64,000 nt of DNA from Allobosea sp. WAO (GCF_001509835.1 NZ_JXTJ01000002.1:90451-154450), one strand, 5' to 3'. Shown: positions 49,478 to 58,615, numbered from the stretch's first letter. Translations and numbers: made by a program. The notes: a model not told the origin generated them from the sequence alone.

Positions 49478-50134
49478 ATGGATATGGCTGAAGACAAGCT
49501 GATGGCGACGATTGCGACGCCGGTGCTTTCAAACGCGGTGGAGCGCCTCGAAGGCCCCTGGTCGCCAGGGGCTCATGCCCTGCGCGGCATGGCGCCTTTG
49601 CGGCGCGGCGATGCAGTAAGGGGCCCGGCCTACACCATCCGGTTGCGGCGCGCCGCGAAGCCGGCCGCAGCAAACGTCGAGGCGCTGCTGGGGGCCTATG
49701 ATGATGCGCCAGCCGGCTCCGTCGTAGTCGTCGAAGTCGTCGACGATGTCGGCGGCGCGGTCCTCGGCGACATCATCGCCCACCGGCTCAAGGCCATCGG
49801 TGTTGCCGGGGTCGTCGTGGCCGGCCCAGTGCGTGACCTTATCGGCCTCGAGGAGTTCGGCCCGCCGATCTGGTACGCGCAGGCGACAATGCTCGGGCTT
49901 GAAATGGCCGAGACCGCGACCGAGGCGCAGGTCGAGCTTTCGGTCGGCGGCACGCGCGTCGCGCCGGGCGATCTCGTCTTCGCCGATATCGACGGAGCCT
50001 TCGTCGTACCGAAGGCAACTATGGGGGCGCTCGCGCCGATCGCCGCCGGCGTCATCGCACGTGAAGAGCAATGGCATCGCAGCCTCGCCGCCGGCCGATC
50101 GCTCCTCGAGACCCTGCGAGCTCCCGCGAACTGA
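49478..50134 (+). CDS. RraA-family protein, possible 4-hydroxy-4-methyl-2-oxoglutarate aldolase (218 aa)
   Basis: RraA/dimethylmenaquinone-methyltransferase fold, which forms a trimer. Core strands VVVVEVVDDVGGAVLGDIIAHRLK, GVAGVVVAGPVRDLIGLEEFGPPIW and VGGTRVAPGDLVFADIDGAFVVPKA. The G.V.DGPVRD and GD.V.AD..G...VP elements match the divalent-metal binding aldolase/oxaloacetate decarboxylase subgroup (R and D of VRDL). Enzymatic role more likely than RNase E inhibition given the neighbours. Start at 49478; the ATG two codons later is alternative. Confidence 0.88.
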   Translation: MDMAEDKLMATIATPVLSNAVERLEGPWSPGAHALRGMAPLRRGDAVRGPAYTIRLRRAAKPAAANVEALLGAYDDAPAGSVVVVEVVDDVGGAVLGDIIAHRLKAIGVAGVVVAGPVRDLIGLEEFGPPIWYAQATMLGLEMAETATEAQVELSVGGTRVAPGDLVFADIDGAFVVPKATMGALAPIAAGVIAREEQWHRSLAAGRSLLETLRAPAN

Positions 50135-50188
50135 ACAGGCGGCTGCTCCGAGCCGCTTCACTTTCACCCACGAGCAGAGACAAGAACG

Positions 50189-50863
50189 ATGTCGAGCGAG
50201 AATAATGCAGCTGCGGCGGCGTCCGCAGAGATAGGTACCGCCGTCTTCTGGGATGCGGCCGAGAAGATTCACGGGCCGTGGACGCTGGCTCACCGCACCG
50301 TCGAAAGCGTGCGCGCGCTGCGTCCGGACGATCATGCGATCGGCCCGGCCTATACGATCCGGCTGCGCCGGGCGAGCGACAGCTCGACCAGCAACCGCGA
50401 GGATTTCCTGCGGGCCTATGACGAGGCGCCGGAGGGTGCCGTGGTCGTGGTCGAGGTGCAGACCGATATCGGCGGTTGCGCGATGGGCGATCTGGTCGCC
50501 CATCGCCTGAGCCAGTGCAAGGTCGCCGGCGTGATCATCAACGGCGCCATCCGCGATCTCGTCGGGCTGAAGCAGATCGCCCCGCCGACCTGGTATCGCG
50601 AGATCACCATGGCCGGTCCGATCTCGCGCGAGATCACCGTCGAGGTCGGGGTCGACGTCACCGTCGGTGGCGCGGTGATCCGCTCGGGCGACCTGGTCTG
50701 CGCCGATGTCGACGGCGTCTTCGTCACCCCCAAGAACGAAGCCGCGAAGATCCAGGAGAAGGCCCGCGAGATCGTCGCCAAGGAGGCGGTCATCAATGCC
50801 CGTCTCGCCGCCGGGGAAGATCTCCGGACGATCCTGCTCGGCCAGGCCGAACCGGCGCACTGA
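50189..50863 (+). CDS. RraA-family protein, second copy (224 aa)
   Basis: Paralog of the preceding gene: VVVVEVQTDIGGCAMGDLVAHRLSQ, GVIINGAIRDLVGLKQIAPPTWY and GGAVIRSGDLVCADVDGVFVTPKN line up block for block, but the first 50 residues and the C-terminal helix (EAAKIQEKAREIVAKEAVINARLAAG) are more typical of full RraA proteins. Two diverged copies in one operon suggest a heteromer or two substrates. 54 bases after the first copy. Confidence 0.88.
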   Translation: MSSENNAAAAASAEIGTAVFWDAAEKIHGPWTLAHRTVESVRALRPDDHAIGPAYTIRLRRASDSSTSNREDFLRAYDEAPEGAVVVVEVQTDIGGCAMGDLVAHRLSQCKVAGVIINGAIRDLVGLKQIAPPTWYREITMAGPISREITVEVGVDVTVGGAVIRSGDLVCADVDGVFVTPKNEAAKIQEKAREIVAKEAVINARLAAGEDLRTILLGQAEPAH

Positions 50864-50949
50864 TCGGGTCGCAGCACAGTGGCGGCGCCGGCGGGTGCCG
50901 CCGCTTCGGGGCCTGCCGAGCCCCGGCCGAAGCAAGGATCTGAGCCCCC

Positions 50950-52104
50950 ATGCCTTCCCGTATCCTGAACACCGACGAGATGCGCCTGGCGGCGCGGGGC
51001 GTCCTGCCACGCGGCATGTTCGAGTTCATCGACCGGGGCACGGAGGGCGAGCTTGCGCTGCCAGCTGCGCGGGCGGCGCTCGACGCGGTGAAGTTCCGCC
51101 CGAACGTGCTGGTCGACGTCAGCCGGCGCGACCAGAGCGTGGAACTGTTCGGCTCAAGGCTACCGCTGCCGATCATTGCGGCCCCGACCGGCCTCGCCGG
51201 ATTGATGTGGTATCGCGGCGAGATCGAACTGGCACGGGCGGCGGCACGGGCCGGCATCCCGTTCTGCGTCTCCACGCAGTCGATTACCTCGATCGGCGAC
51301 ATCGCCGCCGGCGCCGGCGGGAACCTCTGGTTCCAGCTCTACATTCTCAACGACAGGGCGATCACCGAGACCTTCGTCGATGCCGCGCGGGAGGCCGGTT
51401 CCGACACGCTGATCCTGACCGTGGACACGAGCGTTTCGCCCAAGCGCGAGTACAACATCCATAACGGCTTCGGCATTCCGTTGGCGCCGAACTGGCGCGC
51501 CGCGCTCGATTTCGCCCGGCATCCGCGCTGGTGCCTGAACGTGATGGGGCGCTATCTCGCCGGCCCCGGCATGCCGAGCTACGCGCATTACCCGGAAGCC
51601 TTTCGCCGCAAGATCACTCGGGCGCCGCTCGGCGACGCCCTGCGTCTCGCCGACGATGTCACCTGGGCCGAGATCGCCGCCTTGCGACGGCGCTGGCCAG
51701 GGCGGTTCGTCATAAAGGGTATCCTGCGCAGCGATGATGCGCAGCGGGCGCTGGATTGCGGAGCGGACGGCATCGTCATCTCCAATCATGGCGGCCGCAA
51801 TCTGGACTCCGCCATAGCGCCGGCCCGCGCCCTACCAGAGATCGCAGAACGCCTCGGTGATCGACTTGTCATCCTCGCGGATGGCGGCGTCCGGCGCGGC
51901 AGCGACATCGTCAAGCTGCTCGCCCTCGGCGCCCGGGCGGTGCTCGTCGGGCGCTCGCTGCTCTACGGCGTCGCCATGGGCGGTTGCGACGGCGCGAGCC
52001 GCGTGATCGAGATCCTGCGCGACGAGGTCGACCGCACGATGGCTTTCATGGGCTGTTCCTCGCTCACCGCGCTGGGCGATGATGCGCTTGCAAGGAAGTC
52101 GTAG
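50950..52104 (+). CDS. FMN-dependent alpha-hydroxyacid oxidase/dehydrogenase, LldD type (384 aa)
   Basis: Alpha-hydroxyacid oxidising (beta/alpha)8 barrel with FMN. Motifs: FEFIDRGTEGELAL (N-terminal), PIIAAPTGLAGLMWYRGEIELARAAARAGIPF, TQSITSIGDIA, LTVDTSVSPKREYNI (Lys/Arg), KGILRSDDAQRALDCGADGIVISNHGGRNLDSA (active His and Arg) and DGGVRRGSDIVKLLALGARAVLVGRSLLYG (FMN phosphate). Oxidises an L-2-hydroxyacid such as L-lactate or mandelate. Last gene of the operon. Confidence 0.93.
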   Translation: MPSRILNTDEMRLAARGVLPRGMFEFIDRGTEGELALPAARAALDAVKFRPNVLVDVSRRDQSVELFGSRLPLPIIAAPTGLAGLMWYRGEIELARAAARAGIPFCVSTQSITSIGDIAAGAGGNLWFQLYILNDRAITETFVDAAREAGSDTLILTVDTSVSPKREYNIHNGFGIPLAPNWRAALDFARHPRWCLNVMGRYLAGPGMPSYAHYPEAFRRKITRAPLGDALRLADDVTWAEIAALRRRWPGRFVIKGILRSDDAQRALDCGADGIVISNHGGRNLDSAIAPARALPEIAERLGDRLVILADGGVRRGSDIVKLLALGARAVLVGRSLLYGVAMGGCDGASRVIEILRDEVDRTMAFMGCSSLTALGDDALARKS

Positions 52105-52472
52105 CGTCTCTCTCCCGAAAGCAGACTTTGCAAAGGTAAGCTATGGGCCAACCATCCCCATCCCTTGTCAGGGTGAAATGCGCCATAAACCGACATTGAG
52201 CCACCGCTCGGAAGCAGACGTTAGCGGGCTGGCTGAGCTCGATTACGCCTTAATCCAGAAGCACGTCCTGACAGGCGATCAGCTCCCAATATCGGTGCAT
52301 GTCATGCAACAGACCGCCTTGCCGCTGCGCCCTTATCGAAGTGACGGTAGACTTCTAGGGGACGTGAACGGGCCGCGCCAAACCGGTGGCGACAAGCAAT
52401 CTTGTCTGAGCCGCATGGTTGCTACGTGTTTACACGCACCCTGAATACCAGCAACGCGCAGCCGTCGCCTGA
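52105..52472. other. 368 bases without a supported gene
   Basis: Lies between the catabolic operon and the unknown gene of the CD-NTase module. It holds two related motifs, GAAAGCAGACTTT (52117-52129) and GGAAGCAGACGTT (52210-52222); a third relative GGAAAGCAGACGTTCC is at 55398-55413 on the far side of the module. No other structure recognised. Confidence 0.4.
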
Positions 52473-53768
52473 TCACCGGAAGATGCCCCAGCCCTTCTTA
52501 GTAGGCTGGGGCCGCGGGGGCTGGCTCGGCTCCTGACGCTGCCGGGCCTTCTCGGCTCGTGCTTCCCGCTTCTCCTTCTCACGGTAGTGAGCCAGCATCT
52601 CGTCGGTCGGTTCGCTGCCGTACCGGGCGGAATCCTTCGCCTGCAGCTCTTCCAGCTTGCCTTCCATCCACTTGACGTAGACGTCATCGCCGATGCGCTC
52701 AGACCGGCCCATGCGCCGAAAGCGCCATTGCGTGTCGTGGTTGATCCGCTCGTACAGACTGTCGTTCCAGACTAGGGCGTCCATGAAGCTCTTGCCGTCC
52801 TTCACGGCCAGGCCCTCGATGTCCCATTCGGGCGTTACGGCTGCAGCCCGATAAAACCCGATCCGGAACCCCAGGTCGGGATCCTCGCAGGTGAATTCGG
52901 GATTGTGCGGACGCGCCCGGACGACGGCCTCCGATATCGCCGCTCTTGCCCAGGTCCATGCGCCGTGAGGGTCGTTCCGCTTGTCCTCGGGGCCGAGCCA
53001 GCGTTCCCGGGCGGCCTTCAGGACGATCGTCCGATATGCCTCGTTGCGCCTCTGCCAGGTCGCGTTCCAGTCCGTCCGGCCCTCTTCGGTCGACCTCTCC
53101 GGCATGAACTCCCTTGGGAGGCCGAGCTCGAAGACGACACGGCCCGCATCCACGAAGACGTTCGCCCAAGCCTCGGTCGGCGGCGCCGTTCGGACCAAGT
53201 CCCACACGGCGTTGATCGGCTTCGCGTGCTCCATGCTCTCCGTGAACTCGTCGAAGGTGTCGTGGTTGAGCAGGTGGCGCAGGCGCGGGTTCCGGATCGC
53301 GAACCGGCACGCGAGCAGGTGCCGCTCCTCCGACAGTCCGACGGTGTTCCGGAATGTCTGGTCGAGCAAGGCCGCCGGGATGCGGGGGTTCGAGTAGAGC
53401 GCGTCGAGGTTGTCGAGATCGAACTCCCCGATGATCGGCCCCAGCGGATCTGGATCGCCAGCGCTGAAGAAGGTCGACGTCGGGAAGAGTGGGCCGTAAG
53501 CCCGGTTGGCCAGGAGCGCGGTCCGCACGAGGCCCCCCTTTTCCCAGAGGGGCTTCAGCAGGGCGTAATTTGCCGTGAACCGCGCGAGCGCGAGGTCGAT
53601 GAGAGGGTCACAACGCTCCAGCAGCGTCTTCACGATCACGTCCGCGCAGTTGCCCGAGAACGTGTTCTCGGAGGCCGGCAGCGCGGACAGCCAAACGTAG
53701 ACCGTCTCCGGGCTTGATAGCCTCAGGCGCTCGGCTTCGAGCTTGCTCTCATAGTTGTCGTAGATCAT
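52473..53768 (-). CDS. Unrecognised third gene of the CD-NTase module (431 aa)
   Basis: I recognise no domain. It begins MIYDNYESKLEAERLRLSSPETVYVW, is mainly helical, contains no signal or membrane segment and no obvious metal or nucleotide motif. Conserved-looking spots: NHDTFDEFTESMEH, EAWANVFVDAGRVVFELGLPREF, the GPEDKRNDPHGAWTWARAAISEAV block and FRIGFYRAA. The last 35 residues are charged and proline-rich (EKREARAEKARQRQEPSQPP) and likely disordered. The start overlaps the stop of the SLATT gene by 4 bases, so it is coupled to it and part of the same defence-like operon. It could be the effector, a sensor for phage or a regulatory partner. Confidence 0.75.
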   Translation of the reverse strand: MIYDNYESKLEAERLRLSSPETVYVWLSALPASENTFSGNCADVIVKTLLERCDPLIDLALARFTANYALLKPLWEKGGLVRTALLANRAYGPLFPTSTFFSAGDPDPLGPIIGEFDLDNLDALYSNPRIPAALLDQTFRNTVGLSEERHLLACRFAIRNPRLRHLLNHDTFDEFTESMEHAKPINAVWDLVRTAPPTEAWANVFVDAGRVVFELGLPREFMPERSTEEGRTDWNATWQRRNEAYRTIVLKAARERWLGPEDKRNDPHGAWTWARAAISEAVVRARPHNPEFTCEDPDLGFRIGFYRAAAVTPEWDIEGLAVKDGKSFMDALVWNDSLYERINHDTQWRFRRMGRSERIGDDVYVKWMEGKLEELQAKDSARYGSEPTDEMLAHYREKEKREARAEKARQRQEPSQPPRPQPTKKGWGIFR

Positions 53769-54358
53769 GGCCGTCCCTTTGTCGGGGGGGCGCCCTTCGT
53801 TCCTGACGGCGTCTCGCCCGTCGGCAGGTCGACGGCGAAGTCGTAGTGCCCGGCCTCGATGTCCTTCTTGGCCAAGGCGAAATATTTCTGCGGCGGCGTG
53901 ATCGACAGCGCCCTGACGGCGTCCAGCCGATCCATCAGGTCGCCGAGCTCGGTCTCGGCCTTGTCTACGTCACCGAGCGCGGTGATCCGCGCCAGCTTCC
54001 GGAAGCGATCCTGCAGGGCCTTGAACTCTGCGCTTGCCCGCTTGAGCTCCTCGACGCGCGTCTCGAAATCCAGAGCCTTGGCGACGGGGGGAATGAGCGT
54101 CGCCAGGAATGCGACAAGCGCAACCGCCCAGGCCGGCAGAGCTTCGTTGACGTAGCTGAAGCCGGCGATGCCCGTGAGCACGATCGGCGCCAGGGTGACG
54201 GCCGTGTGCTGCCATCGAACTGTCCGAAGCCAGATGAACAGCGACGTGGAGGTCCAAAGGCACGACTCCGTCTGCCTCAGCGCCTCCTTCACCATCTCGA
54301 CCCGGCGCGCCTCTACAGGATTCGCAGCGGGATTCTCGGTCCGAAGATCTTCTGCCAT
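53765..54358 (-). CDS. SLATT-domain two-helix membrane protein (197 aa)
   Basis: SD GGGGG before ATG 54358. SLATT layout: N-terminal helix (EARRVEMVKEALRQTESCLWTSTSLFIWLRTVRWQH), two membrane helices at about 52-70 (TAVTLAPIVLTGIAGFSYV) and 75-93 (LPAWAVALVAFLATLIPPVA) and a long C-terminal helical region (TRVEELKRASAEFKALQDRF). SLATT proteins are often encoded beside CD-NTases and are thought to be the pore-forming effector that kills or arrests the cell when the cyclic nucleotide is made. Overlaps the CD-NTase gene by 46 bases. Confidence 0.82.
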   Translation of the reverse strand: MAEDLRTENPAANPVEARRVEMVKEALRQTESCLWTSTSLFIWLRTVRWQHTAVTLAPIVLTGIAGFSYVNEALPAWAVALVAFLATLIPPVAKALDFETRVEELKRASAEFKALQDRFRKLARITALGDVDKAETELGDLMDRLDAVRALSITPPQKYFALAKKDIEAGHYDFAVDLPTGETPSGTKGAPPTKGRP

Positions 54359-55200
54359 TCCACCCCCGCCAACACGTCCAAGTCTCGATACTCGTAGTCG
54401 CACGCCTTTTCTGCGATGCCGATGGCCGTCTCGACCTTGGTGGCCCAGTCGTTCCCAAGGGAGACGAACTCGCCTGTTCCGGGCACCGAGATCCAACCAT
54501 TCAGCCGGGACCGCATGTGTTTGAGGCAATCGCGCACGTACCAGTCGTGGTAGTAGTGATCGTGGTGGGGCCAGGGACAGCCGCGGAAGAACTCGACGAC
54601 CAGGATCTCTATGGCGAACGATTTCAGCTCGACGTTGCACTCGTGCTTCCATCGCTTGATCATCTTGGAGATCGGCCTAACGTTGCCGTTGTAGGCGCGG
54701 TCCGCTTCATCGATGTGCCGGATCTGCGCGGCCGGATCGACAGTCTTCCACGACCCGCCGTCGTTTGTATCGGGCATGATGAACTGCCCGTTCGCCACCG
54801 GGAGCACCGGCACGAGCTCGACCATGATCGAGTTGAAGTCGATCTGGACCACTTGGCCGTCGCCTCGCATGCGCGTCTGCGAATAGGTCGGCTCCAGCTT
54901 CCCCTTGATCTCTTGCAGCAGCGACGACTGGCCGTTGTTGGCGTAGGCGTGGAAGCGCTCAAAGACGCTCCGGTCGAACCTCGCCATGATGTCGATGTCC
55001 GCGGAGGGACGGACCTGGGTTCCCTTGCCCCAGGATCCAACTTGGAAGATCGGCGGGTTGTCGGTCGCCTGCCCGCCGTAGGCACGCTCAAGCGCCTGAC
55101 CGACGCGGAACGCCTTGCCGAGCGCGTCCCCGACCTCGCCCGGCGTCGGATTCAGGTCAGAGTGGAATTGACGGAATCTCTGGCGAACCGCGAGCCACAT
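54313..55200 (-). CDS. CD-NTase (cGAS/DncV-like nucleotidyltransferase, 295 aa)
   Basis: SD GGAGG before ATG 55200. The nucleotidyltransferase signature is complete: GS at 55-56 (VGSWGKGTQ), D68 and D70 in ADIDIMARF, and a third Asp121 in VVQIDFNSIMVELVPV. The C-terminal helical domain (PISKMIKRWKHECNVELKSFAIEILVVEFF) is of the OAS/CD-NTase type. The enzyme would make a cyclic or linear oligonucleotide from NTPs on phage infection, activating the SLATT effector. Product type and sensing trigger cannot be read. No Cap2/Cap3 genes, so if CBASS it is a minimal type. Confidence 0.85.
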   Translation of the reverse strand: MWLAVRQRFRQFHSDLNPTPGEVGDALGKAFRVGQALERAYGGQATDNPPIFQVGSWGKGTQVRPSADIDIMARFDRSVFERFHAYANNGQSSLLQEIKGKLEPTYSQTRMRGDGQVVQIDFNSIMVELVPVLPVANGQFIMPDTNDGGSWKTVDPAAQIRHIDEADRAYNGNVRPISKMIKRWKHECNVELKSFAIEILVVEFFRGCPWPHHDHYYHDWYVRDCLKHMRSRLNGWISVPGTGEFVSLGNDWATKVETAIGIAEKACDYEYRDLDVLAGVEWQKIFGPRIPLRIL

Positions 55201-55585
55201 GCACTTCCTCCATCGGCATGATGGCGTCACGGAAGGGGAATAGGAACTTGCAGCGGCGCGCCATCCACAACCAGGCCGAGATGTTCCGAAGCCGCTGCCC
55301 CGAGCGCGCTGGGAAGAAATTCCACGAGCATGCCGCCGTGGCGCCCGTCTAAGGCGGCCAGCGTAGGCCTGGGCTTGACGGCAGAGGCTAGAGGGCCGGA
55401 AAGCAGACGTTCCAGACGTCAGCAAGGGGCCATAGCTCCGCTTGGCGCTTCCCGGTTTCCGGGCTTCCAGCTCCTTCGCGAGTATGATTTCGACACGCAA
55501 GCTCCGGCTCCAGGATCGAGTGACCCCTCATTCCTTGTTCGCGCTACCGCCCCAGCGAAAACAAGGGCTTGCTCCTTTGCTCGCG
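55201..55585. other. 385-base junction between the CD-NTase module and truncated comM
   Basis: No supported gene. Holds GGAAAGCAGACGTTCC at 55398-55413 (related to motifs on the other side of the module) and two similar 14-base stretches near 55534 (CCTTGTTCGCGCTA) and 55576 (CCTTTGCTCGCGCTA), imperfect direct repeats next to the comM break. Confidence 0.4.
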
Positions 55586-56251
55586 CTAAGGATTAATAGG
55601 TCCGTTCATTAGGAGATTGTGCCCGCCAGCGGCCGCTATCTCGAGCACGCGCTTGGCGCTCTCCTGGCCCTTGATGTCGGAAAGGTCGGGCAGTGCGCCG
55701 GCCTGTCGGGCGACCGAAGGCTGCGGCCGCGCCATCACCTGCGTCCCCTTGAAATGATTGGCGAGCTGGATCAGCGAGCGCGGCGCCAAGATGTCGAGAT
55801 CCTGCGCCGCCCACGCCGCTTCCGGGCCCGAGGCGGCCGGGCAGATCAAGCCCTGTCCGCGCGCATAGGCGGCGATGGCGGCCGGCAGCACGCCGGCGAC
55901 CGGGCTGATCGAGCCGTCGAGCGCGAGTTCGCCGAGCACGGTGTAGCCGGCGAGCGCATCGGCCGGGATCGCGCCGATCGCCGCCATCACGCCGAGCGCG
56001 ATCGGCAGGTCGTAATGGCTGCCTTCCTTGGGCAGGTCGGCCGGGGCGAGATTGACGGTGATCCGCTTCGCCGGCAGCGCCAGCCCGGAGGCGATCAGGG
56101 CGGCGCGGACCCGCTCCTTGCTCTCGCCTACCGCCTTGTCCGGCAGGCCGACCAGGATGAAGGCGACACCGCCCGGCGTGACCTGGACCTGGACGTCGAC
56201 GGCGCGCGCCTCGATGCCCTCGAACGCCACAGTCGCGACCCGCGTCACCAT
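55586..56251 (-). pseudogene. comM: ComM (YifB, Mg-chelatase-like) 5' fragment, cut in the Walker A motif
   Basis: Starts MVTRVATVAFEGIEARAVDV with the typical ComM N-terminal domain (VTPGGVAFILVGLPDKAVGESKERVRAAL, ITVNLAPADLPKEGSHYDLPIALG, LGELALDGSISPVAGVLPAA). It follows the family normally through KRVLEIAAAGGHNLLMNGP, then ends INP and stop. In intact ComM the motif continues into GPPGSGKS, so the remaining half (ATPase and lid) is gone. The full protein is a hexameric helicase for branch migration in natural transformation; a frame this short would not function. Confidence 0.9.
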
Positions 56252-56321
56252 TCCGCGCCACCCCGTTTCCGCGCAGTGACGCTATCGGAAGCCCGCTAAG
56301 GTTGCAAGAACATATAGGGAA

Positions 56322-58487
56322 CTAGGCAGGAGCGACAGCAGCTCGGCGCGCCATCACCTGCCTCGCCAGCACGGGCGCCGCGATCACCAGCCCGGCCGCG
56401 ACGCTGAACGGCGTCGCCAGGATCATCGGCAGGGCCGCGAGCGCGATCACGAAACGCTCCCACATCGCCAGTGGCGCCAGGAACCAGCCGGCGAAGGCCG
56501 CCGAGAGGAAGATGATGCTGGCGATGCAGGAGGCGGTCGAGCCGATCAGCTCCGTCCAGGTGAAGCCCGGAGCCATGATCAGCATCGAAGGCGAGAAGAC
56601 GAAGACGAAGGGCACCAGCACCTTGCCGAGCGCCAGCCGGAAGGCGGTGTTGCCGGTCTTGAACGGATCGGCGCCGGCCATGCTCGCCCCGGCATAGGCG
56701 GCGATCGCGACCGGCGGCGTCACGTCGGCCAGAACCCCGTAATAGAACACGAAGAAATGGGCGACGAGCGGGTTGACCCCGAGCATGCCGAGCGCCGGCG
56801 CCGCCACCGTCACCATGATGATGTAGTTCGCGGTGGTCGGCACGCCGCAGCCGAGCAGGATGCAGACGATGCCCGTTAGCAGCAGCGTGAAGAACAGCGT
56901 CGCGCTCTTGAGATCGAAGGGCAGGAAGGGCGCAAGTGCGAGCACGCCATTGGCCCATTGATCGGCGAGCGAGGTGACGATCCAGGAGATCTTGAAGCCG
57001 ACGCCAGTGAGCGTCACCACGCCGACGATGATGCCGACCGTCGCCGCCGCAGCGCCGACGCCGATGGCGTATTTCGCCCCGAGGATGAAGGCGTCGACCA
57101 GGTCGTTGACGCGCTTGCGGCCTTCATCCCAGCGCAGGAAGGCGCCGTGGGCCATCGCGGCAAAGGCTGTGAGGGTCAGTGCGGCGTTGACCCCGGGGAC
57201 GCGCAGGAGCTCGGTCGGAGCGGCAATGCCGAGCGCGACCGCCAGGACCAGCGCGGAAGCGGCGCGGTAATGCGCCAGGCCGACCAGCATGCAGCCGGTG
57301 ATGCCCCAGAAGGCGGCGAGGTAGGGCGTGTAGCCGGTGAACAGGATGACGATGAGGACGAAGAGCGGCGCGATCGTCGGCCAATCACGCGCGAAAACCT
57401 CGGAAAGCTTCGGGATCTCGACATCGGTCAAGCCGCGCATCCCGGCGCGCTTGGCCTCGAAATGCACCTGCATCAGCACGCCGAAGAAATGCATGAAGGC
57501 CGGGATGATCGCGGCGACGACGATCGTCGCGTAGGGCAGGTTGAGGAATTCGACCATCAGGAAGGCGGCGGCGCCCATGATCGGCGGGGTGATCTGGCCG
57601 CCGGTCGCAGCGGTCGATTCGACGGCTGCCGCGAAATGCCGCTGATAGCCCAGCCGGATCATCATCGGGATGGTCAGCGAGCCGACGGTGACAGTGTTGG
57701 CGACGGACGAGCCCGAGATCATGCCGAAAAGGGCCGAGCCGAAGATCGAAATCTTGGCCGGACCGCCGGCGAAGCGCCCGGCCACCGCGGCGGCGACGCC
57801 GAGGAAGAGCCGGCCGAGCCCGACCCGCGTCGCCAGCACCCCGAATAGGACGAAGTGGAAGACATAGGTCGCGACGACACCGAGCGCGACGCCGTAGACG
57901 CCCTGGCTGGTCAGATAGAGATGGTTGACGAGGTTCGACCAGGTCGAGCCGGGATGCAGGAAGATGCCCGGAAACCAGTTGCCGTAGATCGCATAGAACA
58001 TCGCGAAGAGCGCGATCAGCGGCAGGCCCCAGCCGATGGCGCGGCGCGTCGCCTCGATCATCAGAATGATGGTGATCGAGCCCATGACCACGTCGAGCGT
58101 CGAGGGATTGCCGACGCGGAAGACAAGGTCTTCGAAGATATAGGGCACATAGAGGCTGGAGACCGCCACGGCGATGGCGAAGACCCAGTCATGGAGCGGC
58201 ACGCCGCCGGGGCGGAGCGCGGTCGAGGCATAGACGGTTCCGGCGTCGCTCTTGCGGCCGGAGAAGACGAGAAAGATCAGCCCGAGCACGAAAGCCAGAT
58301 GGATACCGCGATGCGTGGTCTCGCGCATCAGGCCGAATCCGGCCGTATAATAGTGGAAGGCCGAAAGCGCGAGCAGCAGGGCGCCGACCAGCAGCGCGGT
58401 GCTCTGCGGCATCTTGCGGAACTGCATCTCGGGATCGAGCTCTTCCTCGAGCTTGGCAAGTTCGGCAACGGAGGGCTGGTTGGTCAT
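56322..58487 (-). CDS. TAXI-type TRAP transporter, fused small and large membrane subunits (721 aa)
   Basis: DctQ/DctM-like fused permease: an N-terminal set of four helices (ALLVGALLLALSAFHYYTAG, IHLAFVLGLIFLVFSG, DWVFAIAVAVSSLYVPYIF and the DVVMGSITIILMIEATRRAIGWGL motif), then a DctM domain with GALFGMISGSSVANTVTVGSLTIPMMIRLGY, ITPPIMGAAAFLMVEFL, VKP-like FKISWIVTSLADQWANGVLAL and the ending GVLADVTPPVAIAAYAGASMAGADPFKTG. It imports an organic acid driven by Na+ or H+ together with the TAXI binding protein encoded upstream (58616-59593). The ATG at 58487 gives the usual length; GTG/ATG upstream are alternatives. Confidence 0.92.
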   Translation of the reverse strand: MTNQPSVAELAKLEEELDPEMQFRKMPQSTALLVGALLLALSAFHYYTAGFGLMRETTHRGIHLAFVLGLIFLVFSGRKSDAGTVYASTALRPGGVPLHDWVFAIAVAVSSLYVPYIFEDLVFRVGNPSTLDVVMGSITIILMIEATRRAIGWGLPLIALFAMFYAIYGNWFPGIFLHPGSTWSNLVNHLYLTSQGVYGVALGVVATYVFHFVLFGVLATRVGLGRLFLGVAAAVAGRFAGGPAKISIFGSALFGMISGSSVANTVTVGSLTIPMMIRLGYQRHFAAAVESTAATGGQITPPIMGAAAFLMVEFLNLPYATIVVAAIIPAFMHFFGVLMQVHFEAKRAGMRGLTDVEIPKLSEVFARDWPTIAPLFVLIVILFTGYTPYLAAFWGITGCMLVGLAHYRAASALVLAVALGIAAPTELLRVPGVNAALTLTAFAAMAHGAFLRWDEGRKRVNDLVDAFILGAKYAIGVGAAAATVGIIVGVVTLTGVGFKISWIVTSLADQWANGVLALAPFLPFDLKSATLFFTLLLTGIVCILLGCGVPTTANYIIMVTVAAPALGMLGVNPLVAHFFVFYYGVLADVTPPVAIAAYAGASMAGADPFKTGNTAFRLALGKVLVPFVFVFSPSMLIMAPGFTWTELIGSTASCIASIIFLSAAFAGWFLAPLAMWERFVIALAALPMILATPFSVAAGLVIAAPVLARQVMARRAAVAPA

Positions 58488-58615
58488 GTCGGGCTTTCGT
58501 CGGATCGCGGCATCAGGCGCGGTCGAGACCGTCATTCTCGGGCGGCGCACAGCGCCGTCCCGAGAATCTAAGGCAGGAGATGCTCGGGACGAGCCCGAGC
58601 ACGACACCTAGGGCG

